From Marinilabilia salmonicolor (lineage in GTDB: Bacteria; Bacteroidota; Bacteroidia; Bacteroidales; Marinilabiliaceae): 64,000 bases of DNA. A program made the translations under genes and the position numbers. The notes under the pieces were generated by a model. That model worked only from the letters and a program-made list of their open reading frames with translations, had not been told where the DNA came from and searched no databases. The DNA lies in contig NZ_PVTS01000001.1 in assembly GCF_003003035.1 (NCBI RefSeq), positions 1 through 64,000 on the forward strand. Reading direction: 5' to 3'. This document shows positions 46,716 to 56,268 of the stretch, in pieces (the first letter of the stretch is position 1; each line of letters starts with the position of its first letter).

Positions 46716-47582
46716 ATGAATATAGTATCTGAACGAAAAAGGAAGCCTGCGTGGCTGAAAATTCAATTACCCAATACAAGCGACTATAACTGGATGAATA
46801 AGACCATCCGGGATCATAAATTGCATACCATTTGTACCAGCGGAAAATGCCCCAATTCAGCAGAGTGCTGGGGCAATGGCACTGCCACGTTTATGATTCT
46901 GGGAGATATTTGTACCCGTTCGTGTAAGTTCTGCAACGTAAAAACCGGAAAACCCGATGCGGTGGATTTTAAAGAGCCGTTCCGCATTGCCCGCTCTATC
47001 CAGATAATGAAATTGAAGCACGCCGTTATTACTTCTGTTGATCGTGATGATTTGGAGGATGGTGGTGCCGGTGTTTGGGCAGAAACCATTCGTAAGGTTA
47101 AAGAGATGAATCCGGGCATCACACAGGAAGTGTTGATTCCTGATTTTAACGGGCTCAAACATCTTATTCAACAGGTTATTGACGCCAAACCGGAAGTGGT
47201 GAGTCACAACCTGGAAACCGTACGCCGGCTGACACCTCAGATCAGAAGTAAAGCCAAATACGATTTGAGTCTGAAGGTGCTGGAATACATTGCATCTACA
47301 GGGGTGGTGCCCAAATCGGGGATTATGGTCGGGCTCGGAGAAAAACCCGAAGAAGTACTGGAAACCATGGATGATCTGATTGCTGCCGGAGTGAAGGTGC
47401 TGACCATTGGGCAATATCTTCAGCCTTCGCCCAAACACCTGGAGGTGGTGGAGTATGTGACACCGGAACAGTTTGCAATTTACGAAGAGGAAGGCCTGAA
47501 GAGAGGGTTCAAATATGTGGAAAGCGGTCCGCTGGTTCGTTCTTCCTATCATGCCGAAAAACATATTAATGCATTAAAATAA
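46716..47582 (+). CDS. lipA: lipoyl synthase (radical SAM)
   Basis: Inserts two sulfurs into octanoyl groups on lipoyl domains of 2-oxoacid dehydrogenases. The auxiliary cluster cysteines Cys40, Cys45 and Cys51 (CTSGKCPNSAEC) and the radical SAM cluster Cys66, Cys70 and Cys73 (CTRSCKFC) are present, as is the C-terminal RSSYHAEK with the serine that ligates the auxiliary cluster. Length 288 is normal. Its TAA shares its last A with the lipB ATG. Confidence 0.97.
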   Translation: MNIVSERKRKPAWLKIQLPNTSDYNWMNKTIRDHKLHTICTSGKCPNSAECWGNGTATFMILGDICTRSCKFCNVKTGKPDAVDFKEPFRIARSIQIMKLKHAVITSVDRDDLEDGGAGVWAETIRKVKEMNPGITQEVLIPDFNGLKHLIQQVIDAKPEVVSHNLETVRRLTPQIRSKAKYDLSLKVLEYIASTGVVPKSGIMVGLGEKPEEVLETMDDLIAAGVKVLTIGQYLQPSPKHLEVVEYVTPEQFAIYEEEGLKRGFKYVESGPLVRSSYHAEKHINALK

Positions 47583-48289
47583 TGGGGGAGTCGTTGACCA
47601 TATTTGAAGATCTTGGAAAGATTGACTATAAGAAAGCCTGGGATTACCAGGAAGAGCAGTTTGCCAGGGTTGTTGACAGTAAGCTTTTTAACCGGGAAAA
47701 TCCTGAAAGCCGGAAAACAATTGAACACCATTTGATTTTCTGTGAGCATCCGCATGTTTATACCCTGGGAAAAAGCGGGCAGGCCAATAACCTGCTGATT
47801 CAGGACGATTTTTTGGAGAAAATTGACGCCCGGTTCTATAAAATTAACCGTGGAGGGGATATAACTTACCATGGTCCCGGTCAGCTTGTGGGCTATCCGA
47901 TTTTTGACCTGGAGCAAATGGACCTTGGAATCAAGGAATATATCCACAGACTTGAGGAGGCCATTATTCTTACCGTGGCGGAATACGGAATTGAGGCTGC
48001 CCGGCTGGATGGGGCTACCGGAGTGTGGCTGGATGTCAATACGCCCGGGGCTCGAAAAGTATGTGCCATCGGAGTGCGGGCCAGCCGTTATGTATCCATG
48101 CATGGTTTTGCCCTTAATGTGAACACCAATCTTGAGTATTTCAACCATATAAATCCTTGTGGGTTTGTGGATAAAGGGGTAACATCACTTCAGAAAGAGT
48201 TGGGCCGGGAGGTGGATATGGCAGAAGTGAAGACAAAATTAAAAGGTCATCTTCAAAAGGTCTTTGGCTTAAGTTTTGTTGCATTGTAG
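47582..48289 (+). CDS. lipB: octanoyl-ACP:protein octanoyltransferase
   Basis: Transfers octanoate from acyl carrier protein to lipoyl domains, giving the substrate of LipA. It shows RGGDITYHGPGQLVGYPI, the catalytic Lys in ARKVCAIGVR and the catalytic Cys in INPCGF. Its 235 residues are normal. The start overlaps the lipA stop by one base, so the two-gene operon is translationally coupled. Confidence 0.96.
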   Translation: MGESLTIFEDLGKIDYKKAWDYQEEQFARVVDSKLFNRENPESRKTIEHHLIFCEHPHVYTLGKSGQANNLLIQDDFLEKIDARFYKINRGGDITYHGPGQLVGYPIFDLEQMDLGIKEYIHRLEEAIILTVAEYGIEAARLDGATGVWLDVNTPGARKVCAIGVRASRYVSMHGFALNVNTNLEYFNHINPCGFVDKGVTSLQKELGREVDMAEVKTKLKGHLQKVFGLSFVAL

Positions 48290-48410
48290 TAATGGATTAG
48301 CTTTTATTCTCTGTTGTTTGTTGATAATTTTTCGGATTATAAAAGCCGGAATAGTTTGAAAAAATGTATTTTTTGAGAAAATTTACTGTCTCAAAAGTGA
48401 GTGTGCTGAA

Positions 48411-50129
48411 ATGGAAAAAAGATGGAGCATAAAAGAGAACCCCGAAAGTGAAATTGAAGCAGAGCTATCTGCTTTTGAGGATATAGGACCTGCTTTAGGG
48501 CGATTGCTTGCTTTACGCGGTGTGAGAAACAGTGAGGAAGCACGGACTTTTTTCAACCCCAGCCTTTCAGATCTCCACGATCCTTTCCTGATGAAAGATA
48601 TGCAGGAGGCGGTGGATCGTATCCAAAAAGCTATTTCTGCAAAAGAGAAAATTCTTGTATATGGCGACTACGATGTGGACGGAACCACCAGTGTGGCGCT
48701 TGTCTATTCTTTTCTGAGACAATTTGTTCCCGAAATCAGCTACTACATCCCCGACAGGTATGAGGAGGGATATGGTATTTCTTACAAAGCCATTGATATG
48801 GCAGTGGAGGAGAATACCGGACTGATCATAGCTCTTGATTGTGGCATTAAAGCGGTGGAGAAGATTGAATATGCCTGTGGAAAAGGGGTGGATTTTATTA
48901 TCTGCGATCACCACACTCCGGGTGATGTTTTACCTAAGGCTGCTGCCTGTCTGGATCCCAAACGACCGGATTGTTCTTATCCCGAAAAGAACCTGTCTGG
49001 TTGTGGTGTAGGTTTTAAAATGCTTCAGGCCCTTTGTCAGCAGCAAGATATTGATAATGAGTCTCTTTTTCAGTATCTCGACCTTGTTGTGGTCAGTATC
49101 GCTTCTGATGTGGTGCCTATTATTGGTGAAAACCGGATTCTGGCAGATATGGGACTCATGAAACTGAACAGAAATCCCGGAGTTGGTCTTAAAAGCATCA
49201 TCAGAGTGTCAGGAATGGCAGGCAGGGAACTGACCATTAGTGACATTATTTTCAAGATCGGTCCAAGAATCAATGCTGCCGGACGCATTGAATCCGGCAA
49301 GGATGCCGTAGCCCTTCTGGTAAGTGAAGATGAGAATAAAGCTTACGGCATGAGTTGCACCATCAATGAGTGCAATGAAACCCGTAAGGATCTGGATCGA
49401 AATATTACCCGTGAGGCACTGGCTTTGCTGGAGGATAATGTGGCCCAAAGGGAGAAGAAAACCACGGTTCTCTTTCATCCTGAGTGGCATAAGGGGGTTA
49501 TTGGCATTGTTGCATCCAGGCTTACCGAGAATTATTATCGTCCCACGGTGGTGCTGACCGAGTCGAAAGGGATGATTACCGGTTCAGCGCGTTCGGTGGA
49601 TGGCTACGATCTTTATCATGCCATTGAAGCCTGTCAGGATTTACTCGAAAACTTTGGCGGACATACCTATGCAGCAGGATTAACACTCAGGCCTGAGAAT
49701 ATCAATGCTTTTATCGAAAAATTCGAGAAAATTGTTTCAGAAACCATTCGACCGGAACAGTTGGTGCCCCAGATAGAGGTGGATGCGGAGATCGGATTGG
49801 GAGACATCACTGTTGAATTTTTCCAAAACCTGAAGCGGTTTCGCCCCTATGGCCCCGGGAATCTGAAGCCTGTGTTTGTAACCCGAAATGTTTATGATTT
49901 TGGCACCAGCAAAGTGGTCGGAAAGGAAAAAGAGCATCTGAAACTGGAAATGATAGAGAGTACTTCGCCCAAAATAATCAAAGGCATTGCGTTTGGTAAG
50001 GGCCATCTGCTGGAGAAAATAAAACAATCTCAACCATTCAATATCTGCTATACTATTGAGGAAAGTCTTTACGATAATCATCAGCCCTTTCAGCTGATGG
50101 TGAAGGACATTAATTTCAGAGAAGAATAA
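48411..50129 (+). CDS. recJ: single-strand-specific 5'-3' exonuclease RecJ
   Basis: DHH-family nuclease in recombination and mismatch repair. Metal-binding motifs: YGDYDVDGTTSVAL (near 85), ALDCGIK, CDHHTPGD (the DHH triad) and SIASDVVPI. The DHHA1 domain carries GGHTYAAGL. A C-terminal OB-fold follows (RFRPYGPGNLKPVF). At 572 residues it is standard. Confidence 0.95.
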   Translation: MEKRWSIKENPESEIEAELSAFEDIGPALGRLLALRGVRNSEEARTFFNPSLSDLHDPFLMKDMQEAVDRIQKAISAKEKILVYGDYDVDGTTSVALVYSFLRQFVPEISYYIPDRYEEGYGISYKAIDMAVEENTGLIIALDCGIKAVEKIEYACGKGVDFIICDHHTPGDVLPKAAACLDPKRPDCSYPEKNLSGCGVGFKMLQALCQQQDIDNESLFQYLDLVVVSIASDVVPIIGENRILADMGLMKLNRNPGVGLKSIIRVSGMAGRELTISDIIFKIGPRINAAGRIESGKDAVALLVSEDENKAYGMSCTINECNETRKDLDRNITREALALLEDNVAQREKKTTVLFHPEWHKGVIGIVASRLTENYYRPTVVLTESKGMITGSARSVDGYDLYHAIEACQDLLENFGGHTYAAGLTLRPENINAFIEKFEKIVSETIRPEQLVPQIEVDAEIGLGDITVEFFQNLKRFRPYGPGNLKPVFVTRNVYDFGTSKVVGKEKEHLKLEMIESTSPKIIKGIAFGKGHLLEKIKQSQPFNICYTIEESLYDNHQPFQLMVKDINFREE

Positions 50130-50134
50130 AAAAA

Positions 50135-50205
50135 ATGAAATCGGCAAGGCATGTCTCAAATAAGCATCTAATAATCCGCATTCATGCGAGTGTCATCAGA
50201 CCAAT
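50135..50205. repeat. degenerate copy of the 93-bp palindromic unit
   Basis: Starts ATGAAATCGGCAAGGCATG and ends CATGCGAGTGTCATCAGACC, the same outer arms as the array at 9127, with a shortened, diverged centre. It begins 6 nt after the recJ stop. It abuts a half copy of another repeat family at 50206 with no gap. Confidence 0.7.
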
Positions 50206-50262
50206 TAATCGTAAATGAGTATTTTCGGGCAAGCGTAACACAGTAAATGGTTCTTTATGGAC
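50206..50262. repeat. right half of a MITE-like element
   Basis: TAATCGTAAATGAGTATTTT followed by AAGCGTAAC and ending CTTTATGGAC matches the right half of the element at 61386 at most positions. The left half and its terminal repeat are missing and replaced by the palindromic unit at 50135. Confidence 0.75.
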
Positions 50263-50289
50263 AAACACTAAATTATATACAAAAAAAGA

Positions 50290-50312
50290 GCACCCGGCCG
50301 GGGGGCGGGTGC
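50290..50312 (-). terminator. intrinsic terminator of the T9SS cargo gene
   Basis: GCACCCG and CGGGTGC form a 7-bp GC stem, followed on the minus strand by CTCTTTTTTTG. It lies 35 nt after the stop of the gene at 50347. Confidence 0.8.
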
Positions 50313-50346
50313 ATCTTTGTTTTGGGTAAGGTTGTACTTCGGTGAG

Positions 50347-51153
50347 TTATTGAACCACTACCTTGGTGGTTGTATTGTCCACAACTACTATGTATAAGCC
50401 CGGGGCTACATTTACTGAGATATTTCCTCCTGCATTGTCCTGGTTGAACACTTTAGCACCTGAAAGAGAGTAAATGGCAATATTGCTGCCTGATTTTGAT
50501 GCAATAGTTACATTTCCTGGAGCTGTAGAAATTTCAGCGTCTGCTTTTATTGTTTTGGTAAAAGTGGATACATCCGGACTTAAAGTTATGTCATCTGCAT
50601 ACCAGACTGCATCTTCAGCTGCTGGATTATCTGACATTGTTCCGTTGGCACTAATCCCGAACGCAATGTAAATAGTACCTGATAATGTTTCAGAATAAGT
50701 GTCGTTCTGATTTATGGGAATATCAATTGCCTCCCAGCCTGAGGATTCCCCTTTTGCTCTTTCCCACTCTCCCAGTCTCACATTTTCGTCATTTGCAAAT
50801 TGACCGGTTGGCACGGAGGGGTAAGCTTCCACATAAATGGTCTTCCACCCAATGTCGCCTGAGGCAAAATAGCCTTGAAATTGTAATGAATTGTAATCAG
50901 ACAATGTGGTTCCCGCTTCAAGTGTTATTTCCAGGACAGGAGCAGCATTGTAGTTTGCTGTTGTTACTTGTAGCACATTGCCCTGGCTTCCACTAAATGG
51001 ATTGGCAACAATTTCTGCAGTGATATGATCGGGGCTCCACCCAATGCCGCTAAGTTGAGTATTGATGCTCATGTCCTCAAAGTCTTCTGTAATCTGAGCG
51101 GATAGTAATCCAAGACAAAATAAAAATGCAATCAAAGTGTAGATTTTCTTCAT
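50347..51153 (-). CDS. small type IX-secreted protein with carbohydrate-binding-like domain
   Basis: 268 residues. The signal peptide (~1-19, ending LLSAQ) is followed by a beta-sandwich domain (~20-190) starting ITEDFEDMSINTQLSGIGW, with SLQFQGYFASGDIGWKTIYVEAY and AVWYADDITLSP, resembling carbohydrate-binding modules attached to glycosidases. The last ~70 residues (VTIASKSGSNIAIYSLSGAK to the end, with GLYIVVV) are a type A sorting domain for the type IX secretion system. It has no catalytic domain. It probably acts on the surface or outside the cell as a binding protein; the ligand is unknown. Confidence 0.85.
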   Translation of the reverse strand: MKKIYTLIAFLFCLGLLSAQITEDFEDMSINTQLSGIGWSPDHITAEIVANPFSGSQGNVLQVTTANYNAAPVLEITLEAGTTLSDYNSLQFQGYFASGDIGWKTIYVEAYPSVPTGQFANDENVRLGEWERAKGESSGWEAIDIPINQNDTYSETLSGTIYIAFGISANGTMSDNPAAEDAVWYADDITLSPDVSTFTKTIKADAEISTAPGNVTIASKSGSNIAIYSLSGAKVFNQDNAGGNISVNVAPGLYIVVVDNTTTKVVVQ

Positions 51154-51404
51154 AACAATTCGTATTAAAGTTTGATAAAGGTGCGTTAAGTAATTTTAAC
51201 AAAAATACAGAACAGGACGGAAAAGAACAAGTGTTGTGTGTGAATGACATGCTGTATTTTATGGTTTTGTTTTAGTTCTTGATGAAGCAGGTTGAATAAG
51301 ATGTGAATGGATAGATTTAACAGATAAAGTGATTCTGTTTAACAAAACGCAAAAAGCTTAATAATTATCTCATCTTAAGCATTCAAAAATCTAACGATGT
51401 GTTG

Positions 51405-51412
51405 TATATTTG
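51405..51412 (+). promoter_or_regulatory. -7 element upstream of the 51440 lipoprotein gene
   Basis: TATATTTG matches the consensus TAnnTTTG and ends 27 nt before the ATG at 51440. It overlaps an in-frame upstream ATG at 51410, which makes that earlier start unlikely. Confidence 0.6.
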
Positions 51413-51439
51413 TACAAAACAAAAATAAAGCGATTAACT

Positions 51440-52279
51440 ATGAGAAATTTGCTTAGCCAACCATTGATTGCCATTGTTTTGTCTTTAGCACTGGTGTTTT
51501 CTGCCTGTCAGTCGGGTCAGAAAAAGGATGATAAAGGAGAAAATAAATCTGTTAGAACTCAGAAAATTGATAAAGAGGAGATTGAGCAGGATGTGCGGGA
51601 GTTTGTATATCCGCTTCCCACTTCTTTTGAAGTAACTGAGATGCTCAACAGAATCGGAGCTTCTTACATTCTTACTTTGTCGAACTCTGCCGAGAATGTG
51701 GACAAATATCTTACGGAAACAAAACAGGCTCTGAATCTTGGAGTGTATGGTGCCGATTTGAGTTATGCCAGTACCTATAACCAGAAGCAGCAGATTGTAA
51801 CTTATATGGAAGCATCCAAGAAGTTGATTGATGTTTTAAATATTACCGGTGCACTGCCCACCGACATTCTGGATAAGATTGAGCAGAATGAAGACAATAA
51901 GGATGAATTGGTAGAAATTATTACCAATACCTTTTACGATACCTATGAGTTCCTGAATGTTAACCAGCGTGGTTCGGTGAGTATGCTGGTGCTGGCAGGA
52001 AGCTGGGTTGAGGCTCTTTACATCACAACCAATATTTCTGAAGATACCTATCAGAATAAGGAGATGGTGAAAATAGTAATGGAGCAGAAATCTTCATTGA
52101 ATAAGCTTTTGGAGATCATGAAAAAATATGAGTCAGACCCTGCAGTGGCTGCTGTAATTGAGCAGTTGACACCTCTGGCTGAAATCTACAATATGGTGGA
52201 AGACAATGCCATTTCTGAAAAGCAAATGAATATGATTATTCAGGAAGTGACCATGGTCAGAAATGATTTTGTGGAATAG
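51440..52279 (+). CDS. conserved lipoprotein of unknown function
   Basis: 279 residues from MRNLLSQPL. A leader ends in FSAC (Cys20-21 region), followed by a charged linker and a wholly helical body. No known motif is recognised. Similar helical lipoproteins of ~280 residues occur in Bacteroidota without assigned function. The leucine/isoleucine pattern suggests an all-alpha bundle. A terminator follows, and the ABC transporter starts 130 nt later. A start ten codons upstream lies across the -7 promoter box and is rejected. Confidence 0.8.
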   Translation: MRNLLSQPLIAIVLSLALVFSACQSGQKKDDKGENKSVRTQKIDKEEIEQDVREFVYPLPTSFEVTEMLNRIGASYILTLSNSAENVDKYLTETKQALNLGVYGADLSYASTYNQKQQIVTYMEASKKLIDVLNITGALPTDILDKIEQNEDNKDELVEIITNTFYDTYEFLNVNQRGSVSMLVLAGSWVEALYITTNISEDTYQNKEMVKIVMEQKSSLNKLLEIMKKYESDPAVAAVIEQLTPLAEIYNMVEDNAISEKQMNMIIQEVTMVRNDFVE

Positions 52280-52307
52280 TCTGTTCTACTTCCGAAAATA
52301 AAAAATG

Positions 52308-52331
52308 GCCATTCTGAAAAAACGGAATGGC
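52308..52331 (+). terminator. intrinsic terminator after the lipoprotein gene
   Basis: GCCATTC and GAATGGC form a 7-bp stem with a 10-nt loop, followed by eight Ts. It separates the lipoprotein gene from the ABC transporter gene. Confidence 0.85.
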
Positions 52332-52409
52332 TTTTTTTTGATATCGCCTGTGTCTTTCGGGAATCTCTGGGTTGGCGAAAATTTTTTTGTATCTTCACAT
52401 GAATAAAGT

Positions 52410-55400
52410 ATGCCTGCAATGGAACAAACAATAAGTGAAGCTCTGCTGGAGTCATTGATGAAGCTTTTTGCGCTGCTTACCGATATTAAAACCGAGAGTA
52501 AAACCGGAAGAGCCCGGTTTTTGGTGGAGGATTTTCTGGGGAGGCATTTTAATACCGAGTACGTGCAGCAATATCTGGAGAAATTTGATGAATTTCTGTC
52601 CAGATATCATGCACATATAGATAGTGGTAATCAGGAACTTCTTGAAAAGCAGTCGTCGGATAATCAAACGCGGATTCTTAATATTTGCAACCAGATCAAC
52701 CAGGAACTGGAACAGGAGCCAAAGATTATTTTGTTTGTCCAGTTGCTGGATTTCCTCAAAAAAGAGGATACCATCAGTGAAGAGGAGCATTATTTTGTTG
52801 ACCTGTTGGCCGAAAATCTGAAAATTGATGCTCAGGATTATGACAACCTGAAAACCTTTATTCTCGAATCCCCTGAAGCCGTTGAAGATAAAGGTTCTTT
52901 GTTGTATATCAGCGGAGACAAGGATGCGCCCGATCCCCGGGTTAAAAACATCTACAATCCTAAACAGCAGGTAATTGTCTGGGTGCTGCGCGTGCGAAGT
53001 ACCAAAACGTTTATTTTCCGGTATTCCGGTTCGCGAAACCTCTACCTCAACGGCCATAAAGTTGAGCAGAACAGAACCTATATTCTTGCCGTTGGAGCCG
53101 TGATTAAAACCTCCCGGATGCCTCCGGTTTACTACGGCAGGGTGGCTGAAAAGTTTATCCACCGCATCGACAAAGCCCGTATTATCTACAGGGCAGTGGA
53201 TGTCTCTTATAAGTTTAACAACAACCAGATTGGGATCCATCGTTTCAGTTTTACCGGACGATCAGGCCAGTTGGTTGGTATTATGGGGGGGAGTGGAACA
53301 GGAAAATCCACTTTACTCAATGTGCTCAATGGAAACTATAAACTGAGCAACGGTAAGATTTCCCTGAATGGCTACGACCTTCATGCGGATAAGGAACATC
53401 TGGAAGGGGTGATTGGTTATGTGCCACAGGACGATTTATTGAAAGAGGAACTGACTGTTTTTGAGAACCTCTATTTTAATGCCAGACTGTGCTTTAGCGA
53501 TCAAAGCAGAGAAGAGATTTTGAGGAGGGTGGACAATGCTCTCCAGGATTTTGACCTTGTGGAGGCCCGCGATCTGGTGGTTGGAAATCCGCTTAACAAG
53601 ATTCTCAGCGGCGGTCAGCGGAAGCGATTGAATATTGCTCTGGAGCTTATTCGTGAACCTTCTGTCCTATTTGTGGATGAGCCTACTTCCGGCCTTTCAT
53701 CCATGGACTCGGAGAAAGTGATGTCGTTGCTTAAACGGCAGGTCCTGAAGGGAAAACTGGTGATCATCAATATTCATCAGCCATCATCTGATTTATATAA
53801 GATGTTGGATAAATTGCTGATGATTGACAAAGGCGGTTACATCATCTTTAACGGCAACCCGATGGATGCCATCGTCTATTTTAAGAAGATGGCCAATTAT
53901 GTCAATCCGGAAGAACGCGAGTGTTATGTGTGCGGCAATGTGAAGTCGGAGCAGGTGTTGCGCATTGTGGAAGCAAGAATGGTGAACCCCTATGGTAAGC
54001 TGATTCGTAAACGGAAGGTAAAACCGGAAGAGTGGTACCGTTACTATCTAGAAAATTTTGAGAGTAAGTTTCAGTGGAAGTCCAAACGAAAAATGGACCG
54101 AAAGGAACCATTGCCCGACAACCTCTATAACATTCCTAACCGAAGGCGGCAGTTCTGGATTTATACCCTCCGCGATGGTCTCTCCAAACTTAAGGACCGT
54201 CAGTATATGCTCATTAATTTCCTGGAGGTTCCGGTGCTGGCACTTATATTGTCCTTTTTCACCAAGTATCTTGTCGGAACCGGAGGTGATACATCAGCAT
54301 ATGTATTTGCGGGGAATGTAAATATTCCTGCTTACCTGTTTATGGCGGTGGTGGTATCCCTCTTCATTGGTATGAATGTTAGTGCTGAAGAAATAATTAA
54401 AGACCGGAAATTGTTGCAGCGGGAGTCATTTTTGAATCTGAGCCGTTTCAGTTTTTTAAACAGTAAGATTCTCATACTTTTTGCGATTTCAGCTCTTCAA
54501 ACCCTGATGTTTGTGTTGGTCGGTAACAGTATTCTTGAAATACAGGGGCTTACCTGGAGTTACTGGCTGATACTTTTTTCCACGGCTTGTTTTGCCAATA
54601 TGCTTGGACTGAACATCAGCAGCGGGCTAAACTCGGTGGTTGCCATTTATGTGCTGATACCCCTGATCCTGGTACCCCACCTCCTTTTCAGTGGTGTGAT
54701 TGTCAATTTCGACAAACTGCATAAATCCATTGCCAATGAGCGATTTGTCCCTCGTATTGGGGATGTGATGGTGTCGAGGTGGTCGTATGAAGCACTGGCG
54801 GTAAACCAGTTTAAAAATAACGACTTTGATGCACTGTTTTTTGATGCCGAACAGGAGATGAGCAATAATTCCTACTATGCCACGACTTTGATACCTGAGT
54901 TGCTTACAAGTCTGGAGGCAGCTAAATGGTCGGCACGGCGTAATGATGATGAACAACAGATGGTCTATCAGCAGAAGGTTTACATAGCTATTCAGCAATT
55001 GCATGAGTCTTTTCCTGACCTGCTGCCTTCAGAAGCGGTTCCTGCTGCAGACGAACCGTGGTCTGAAGAGATTTTGCATCGGGCAGAGAAAGTTTTGGTT
55101 GATGCAAGAGACTTTTTTAACCGGGAATATCAACGGTACAGTCGTCAGCGAAATGCAATTATGGAGGACTTAATTGAGGAATATGGAAGTTCGGAAGCCG
55201 TACTTGCTTATAAGGAGGATTATCATAACGAGGCGTTGTCGGATGTTGTATTGAACAAGAAGAATGTTGAGCAATTTGTCTTCTCAGATGGTAAAATGGT
55301 AAGAAAAAAACATCCGGGATATATGGTGCCTGAAGGTGACTGGGGACGGGCTCATTTCTATGCTCCCTCCAAAAAGCTGGGTAATCTGAATATTTCAACC

Positions 55401-55547
55401 CCCTGGTTTAATATGTTGGTTGTCTGGATGGGTGTTGGAGTGTTGTATGTAACGCTTTATCTGGATGTATTGCGTCGTGTAATTCGCTACTTCGAGACCT
55501 TTAAGCTCCGTCGTCTGAATCGTCGTTTACAGAAACTCGGAACCTGA
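52410..55547 (+). CDS. ABCG-like transporter with TerB-like and FHA-like N-terminal regions
   Basis: 1045 residues in one chain. Residues ~15-155 are helical and TerB-like. Residues ~180-250 (FIFRYSGSRNLYLNGHKVEQ) look like a divergent FHA fold. An ABCG-type ATPase follows: Walker A GGSGTGKS (293-300), Q-loop Gln340, signature LSGGQRKR (399-406), Walker B VLFVDE (419-424) and INIHQPSSDLY. An ABC-2 membrane domain begins near 605, with a long soluble insertion (~800-980) before the last transmembrane helix. ATPase before membrane domain is the eukaryote-like ABCG order. Substrate unknown. It is a single gene. Confidence 0.9.
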   Translation: MPAMEQTISEALLESLMKLFALLTDIKTESKTGRARFLVEDFLGRHFNTEYVQQYLEKFDEFLSRYHAHIDSGNQELLEKQSSDNQTRILNICNQINQELEQEPKIILFVQLLDFLKKEDTISEEEHYFVDLLAENLKIDAQDYDNLKTFILESPEAVEDKGSLLYISGDKDAPDPRVKNIYNPKQQVIVWVLRVRSTKTFIFRYSGSRNLYLNGHKVEQNRTYILAVGAVIKTSRMPPVYYGRVAEKFIHRIDKARIIYRAVDVSYKFNNNQIGIHRFSFTGRSGQLVGIMGGSGTGKSTLLNVLNGNYKLSNGKISLNGYDLHADKEHLEGVIGYVPQDDLLKEELTVFENLYFNARLCFSDQSREEILRRVDNALQDFDLVEARDLVVGNPLNKILSGGQRKRLNIALELIREPSVLFVDEPTSGLSSMDSEKVMSLLKRQVLKGKLVIINIHQPSSDLYKMLDKLLMIDKGGYIIFNGNPMDAIVYFKKMANYVNPEERECYVCGNVKSEQVLRIVEARMVNPYGKLIRKRKVKPEEWYRYYLENFESKFQWKSKRKMDRKEPLPDNLYNIPNRRRQFWIYTLRDGLSKLKDRQYMLINFLEVPVLALILSFFTKYLVGTGGDTSAYVFAGNVNIPAYLFMAVVVSLFIGMNVSAEEIIKDRKLLQRESFLNLSRFSFLNSKILILFAISALQTLMFVLVGNSILEIQGLTWSYWLILFSTACFANMLGLNISSGLNSVVAIYVLIPLILVPHLLFSGVIVNFDKLHKSIANERFVPRIGDVMVSRWSYEALAVNQFKNNDFDALFFDAEQEMSNNSYYATTLIPELLTSLEAAKWSARRNDDEQQMVYQQKVYIAIQQLHESFPDLLPSEAVPAADEPWSEEILHRAEKVLVDARDFFNREYQRYSRQRNAIMEDLIEEYGSSEAVLAYKEDYHNEALSDVVLNKKNVEQFVFSDGKMVRKKHPGYMVPEGDWGRAHFYAPSKKLGNLNISTPWFNMLVVWMGVGVLYVTLYLDVLRRVIRYFETFKLRRLNRRLQKLGT

Positions 55548-55580
55548 TGAAGTAGGTTGAGGGACAATGAATTATATAGA

Positions 55581-55733
55581 GTCCGTCTATAAATAAAGCA
55601 AAGTTTGTTTTTAGTCCTGTTCCTGATAATAAAGCGTCAAATGCAAGGCGGGCGATGACTGAAAAACAGGAGTTTACTTTTCGTAAATGACTGTTTTTAA
55701 GGCAAGCTCAACGCAGCAATTGTCGTTTTTTTG
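55581..55733. repeat. diverged MITE-like element
   Basis: Aligns along its length with the element at 61386: GTCC..ATAAA..AAGCAAA, GTTTTTAG, CTGTT, GGAGTTTACT, TCGTAAATGA, AAGCTCAACGCAGCAA. The central hairpin TTTAC-TTTTC-GTAAA is kept. The right terminal repeat TTTATGGAC is not recognisable. It sits between the ABC transporter and the cold-shock gene. Confidence 0.65.
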
Positions 55734-55752
55734 CAGGCGCTATTATATAAAG

Positions 55753-55787
55753 AAAACGGGCATTCCGGTTAAAGGAACGCCCGTTTT
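55753..55787. terminator. terminator between the ABC transporter and the cold-shock gene
   Basis: AAAACGGGCATTCC and GGAACGCCCGTTTT pair with one mismatch around 7 nt, followed by Ts on the plus strand and a T-rich tract on the minus strand. It lies 39 nt after the csp stop and can serve both convergent genes. Confidence 0.85.
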
Positions 55788-55826
55788 TTTAAGCTTAATG
55801 TAATCTGGTGTTGAAATATATATATT

Positions 55827-56018
55827 CTAAACCAATTTAACATCAACGGCATTGAGGCCCTTACGACCCTCTACGAGTTCGAAAGTAACGTCGTCATCTT
55901 CTTTGATTTTGTCGATAAGACCTGAAGCATGAACAAAGTACTCTTTTTCTGACTCATCTTCTTTAATGAATCCGAAACCCTTGGTTTCATTAAAGAATTT
56001 TACTTTTCCTGTTTTCAT
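55827..56018 (-). CDS. cold-shock domain protein
   Basis: 63-residue CspA-type RNA/ssDNA-binding protein. It contains RNP1 KGFGFI and RNP2 EYFVHAS, so it is a functional RNA chaperone. I chose the ATG at 56016-56018 (MKTGKVKFFNETKGFGF), the family's fixed start; the 26 codons upstream in frame do not resemble any Csp. A leader of more than 100 nt precedes it, as in cold-regulated csp genes. Confidence 0.95.
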   Translation of the reverse strand: MKTGKVKFFNETKGFGFIKEDESEKEYFVHASGLIDKIKEDDDVTFELVEGRKGLNAVDVKLV

Positions 56019-56268
56019 TTTAAAAAAAATTAATTTGTTATTCATTTCATGAGAAGTAAGATACTCATGGGGTTCTTTTACCTCCTTGACTATCAAATTC
56101 CTTCATGAGGTTCAATTATGATACAAATAAAAGAACATTCCCGGACTTTTGCACACTTTTTTGGAAGAAAATGTTCATTTTGAATGTTTTTATCTCATTG
56201 GTTTTATTATTTTTAACAATGTTTTCTTAATATCGGAAGTAAAAACACACACTTAAAACTATAAAATC

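Noticed and set aside
46857-47564. 235-codon minus-strand frame
   Set aside because: It is antisense to lipA, which has all expected cysteines; long antisense frames are common in such genes.
52452-53240. 262-codon minus-strand frame
   Set aside because: It is antisense to the N-terminal part of the ABC transporter, with no motif or leader of its own.
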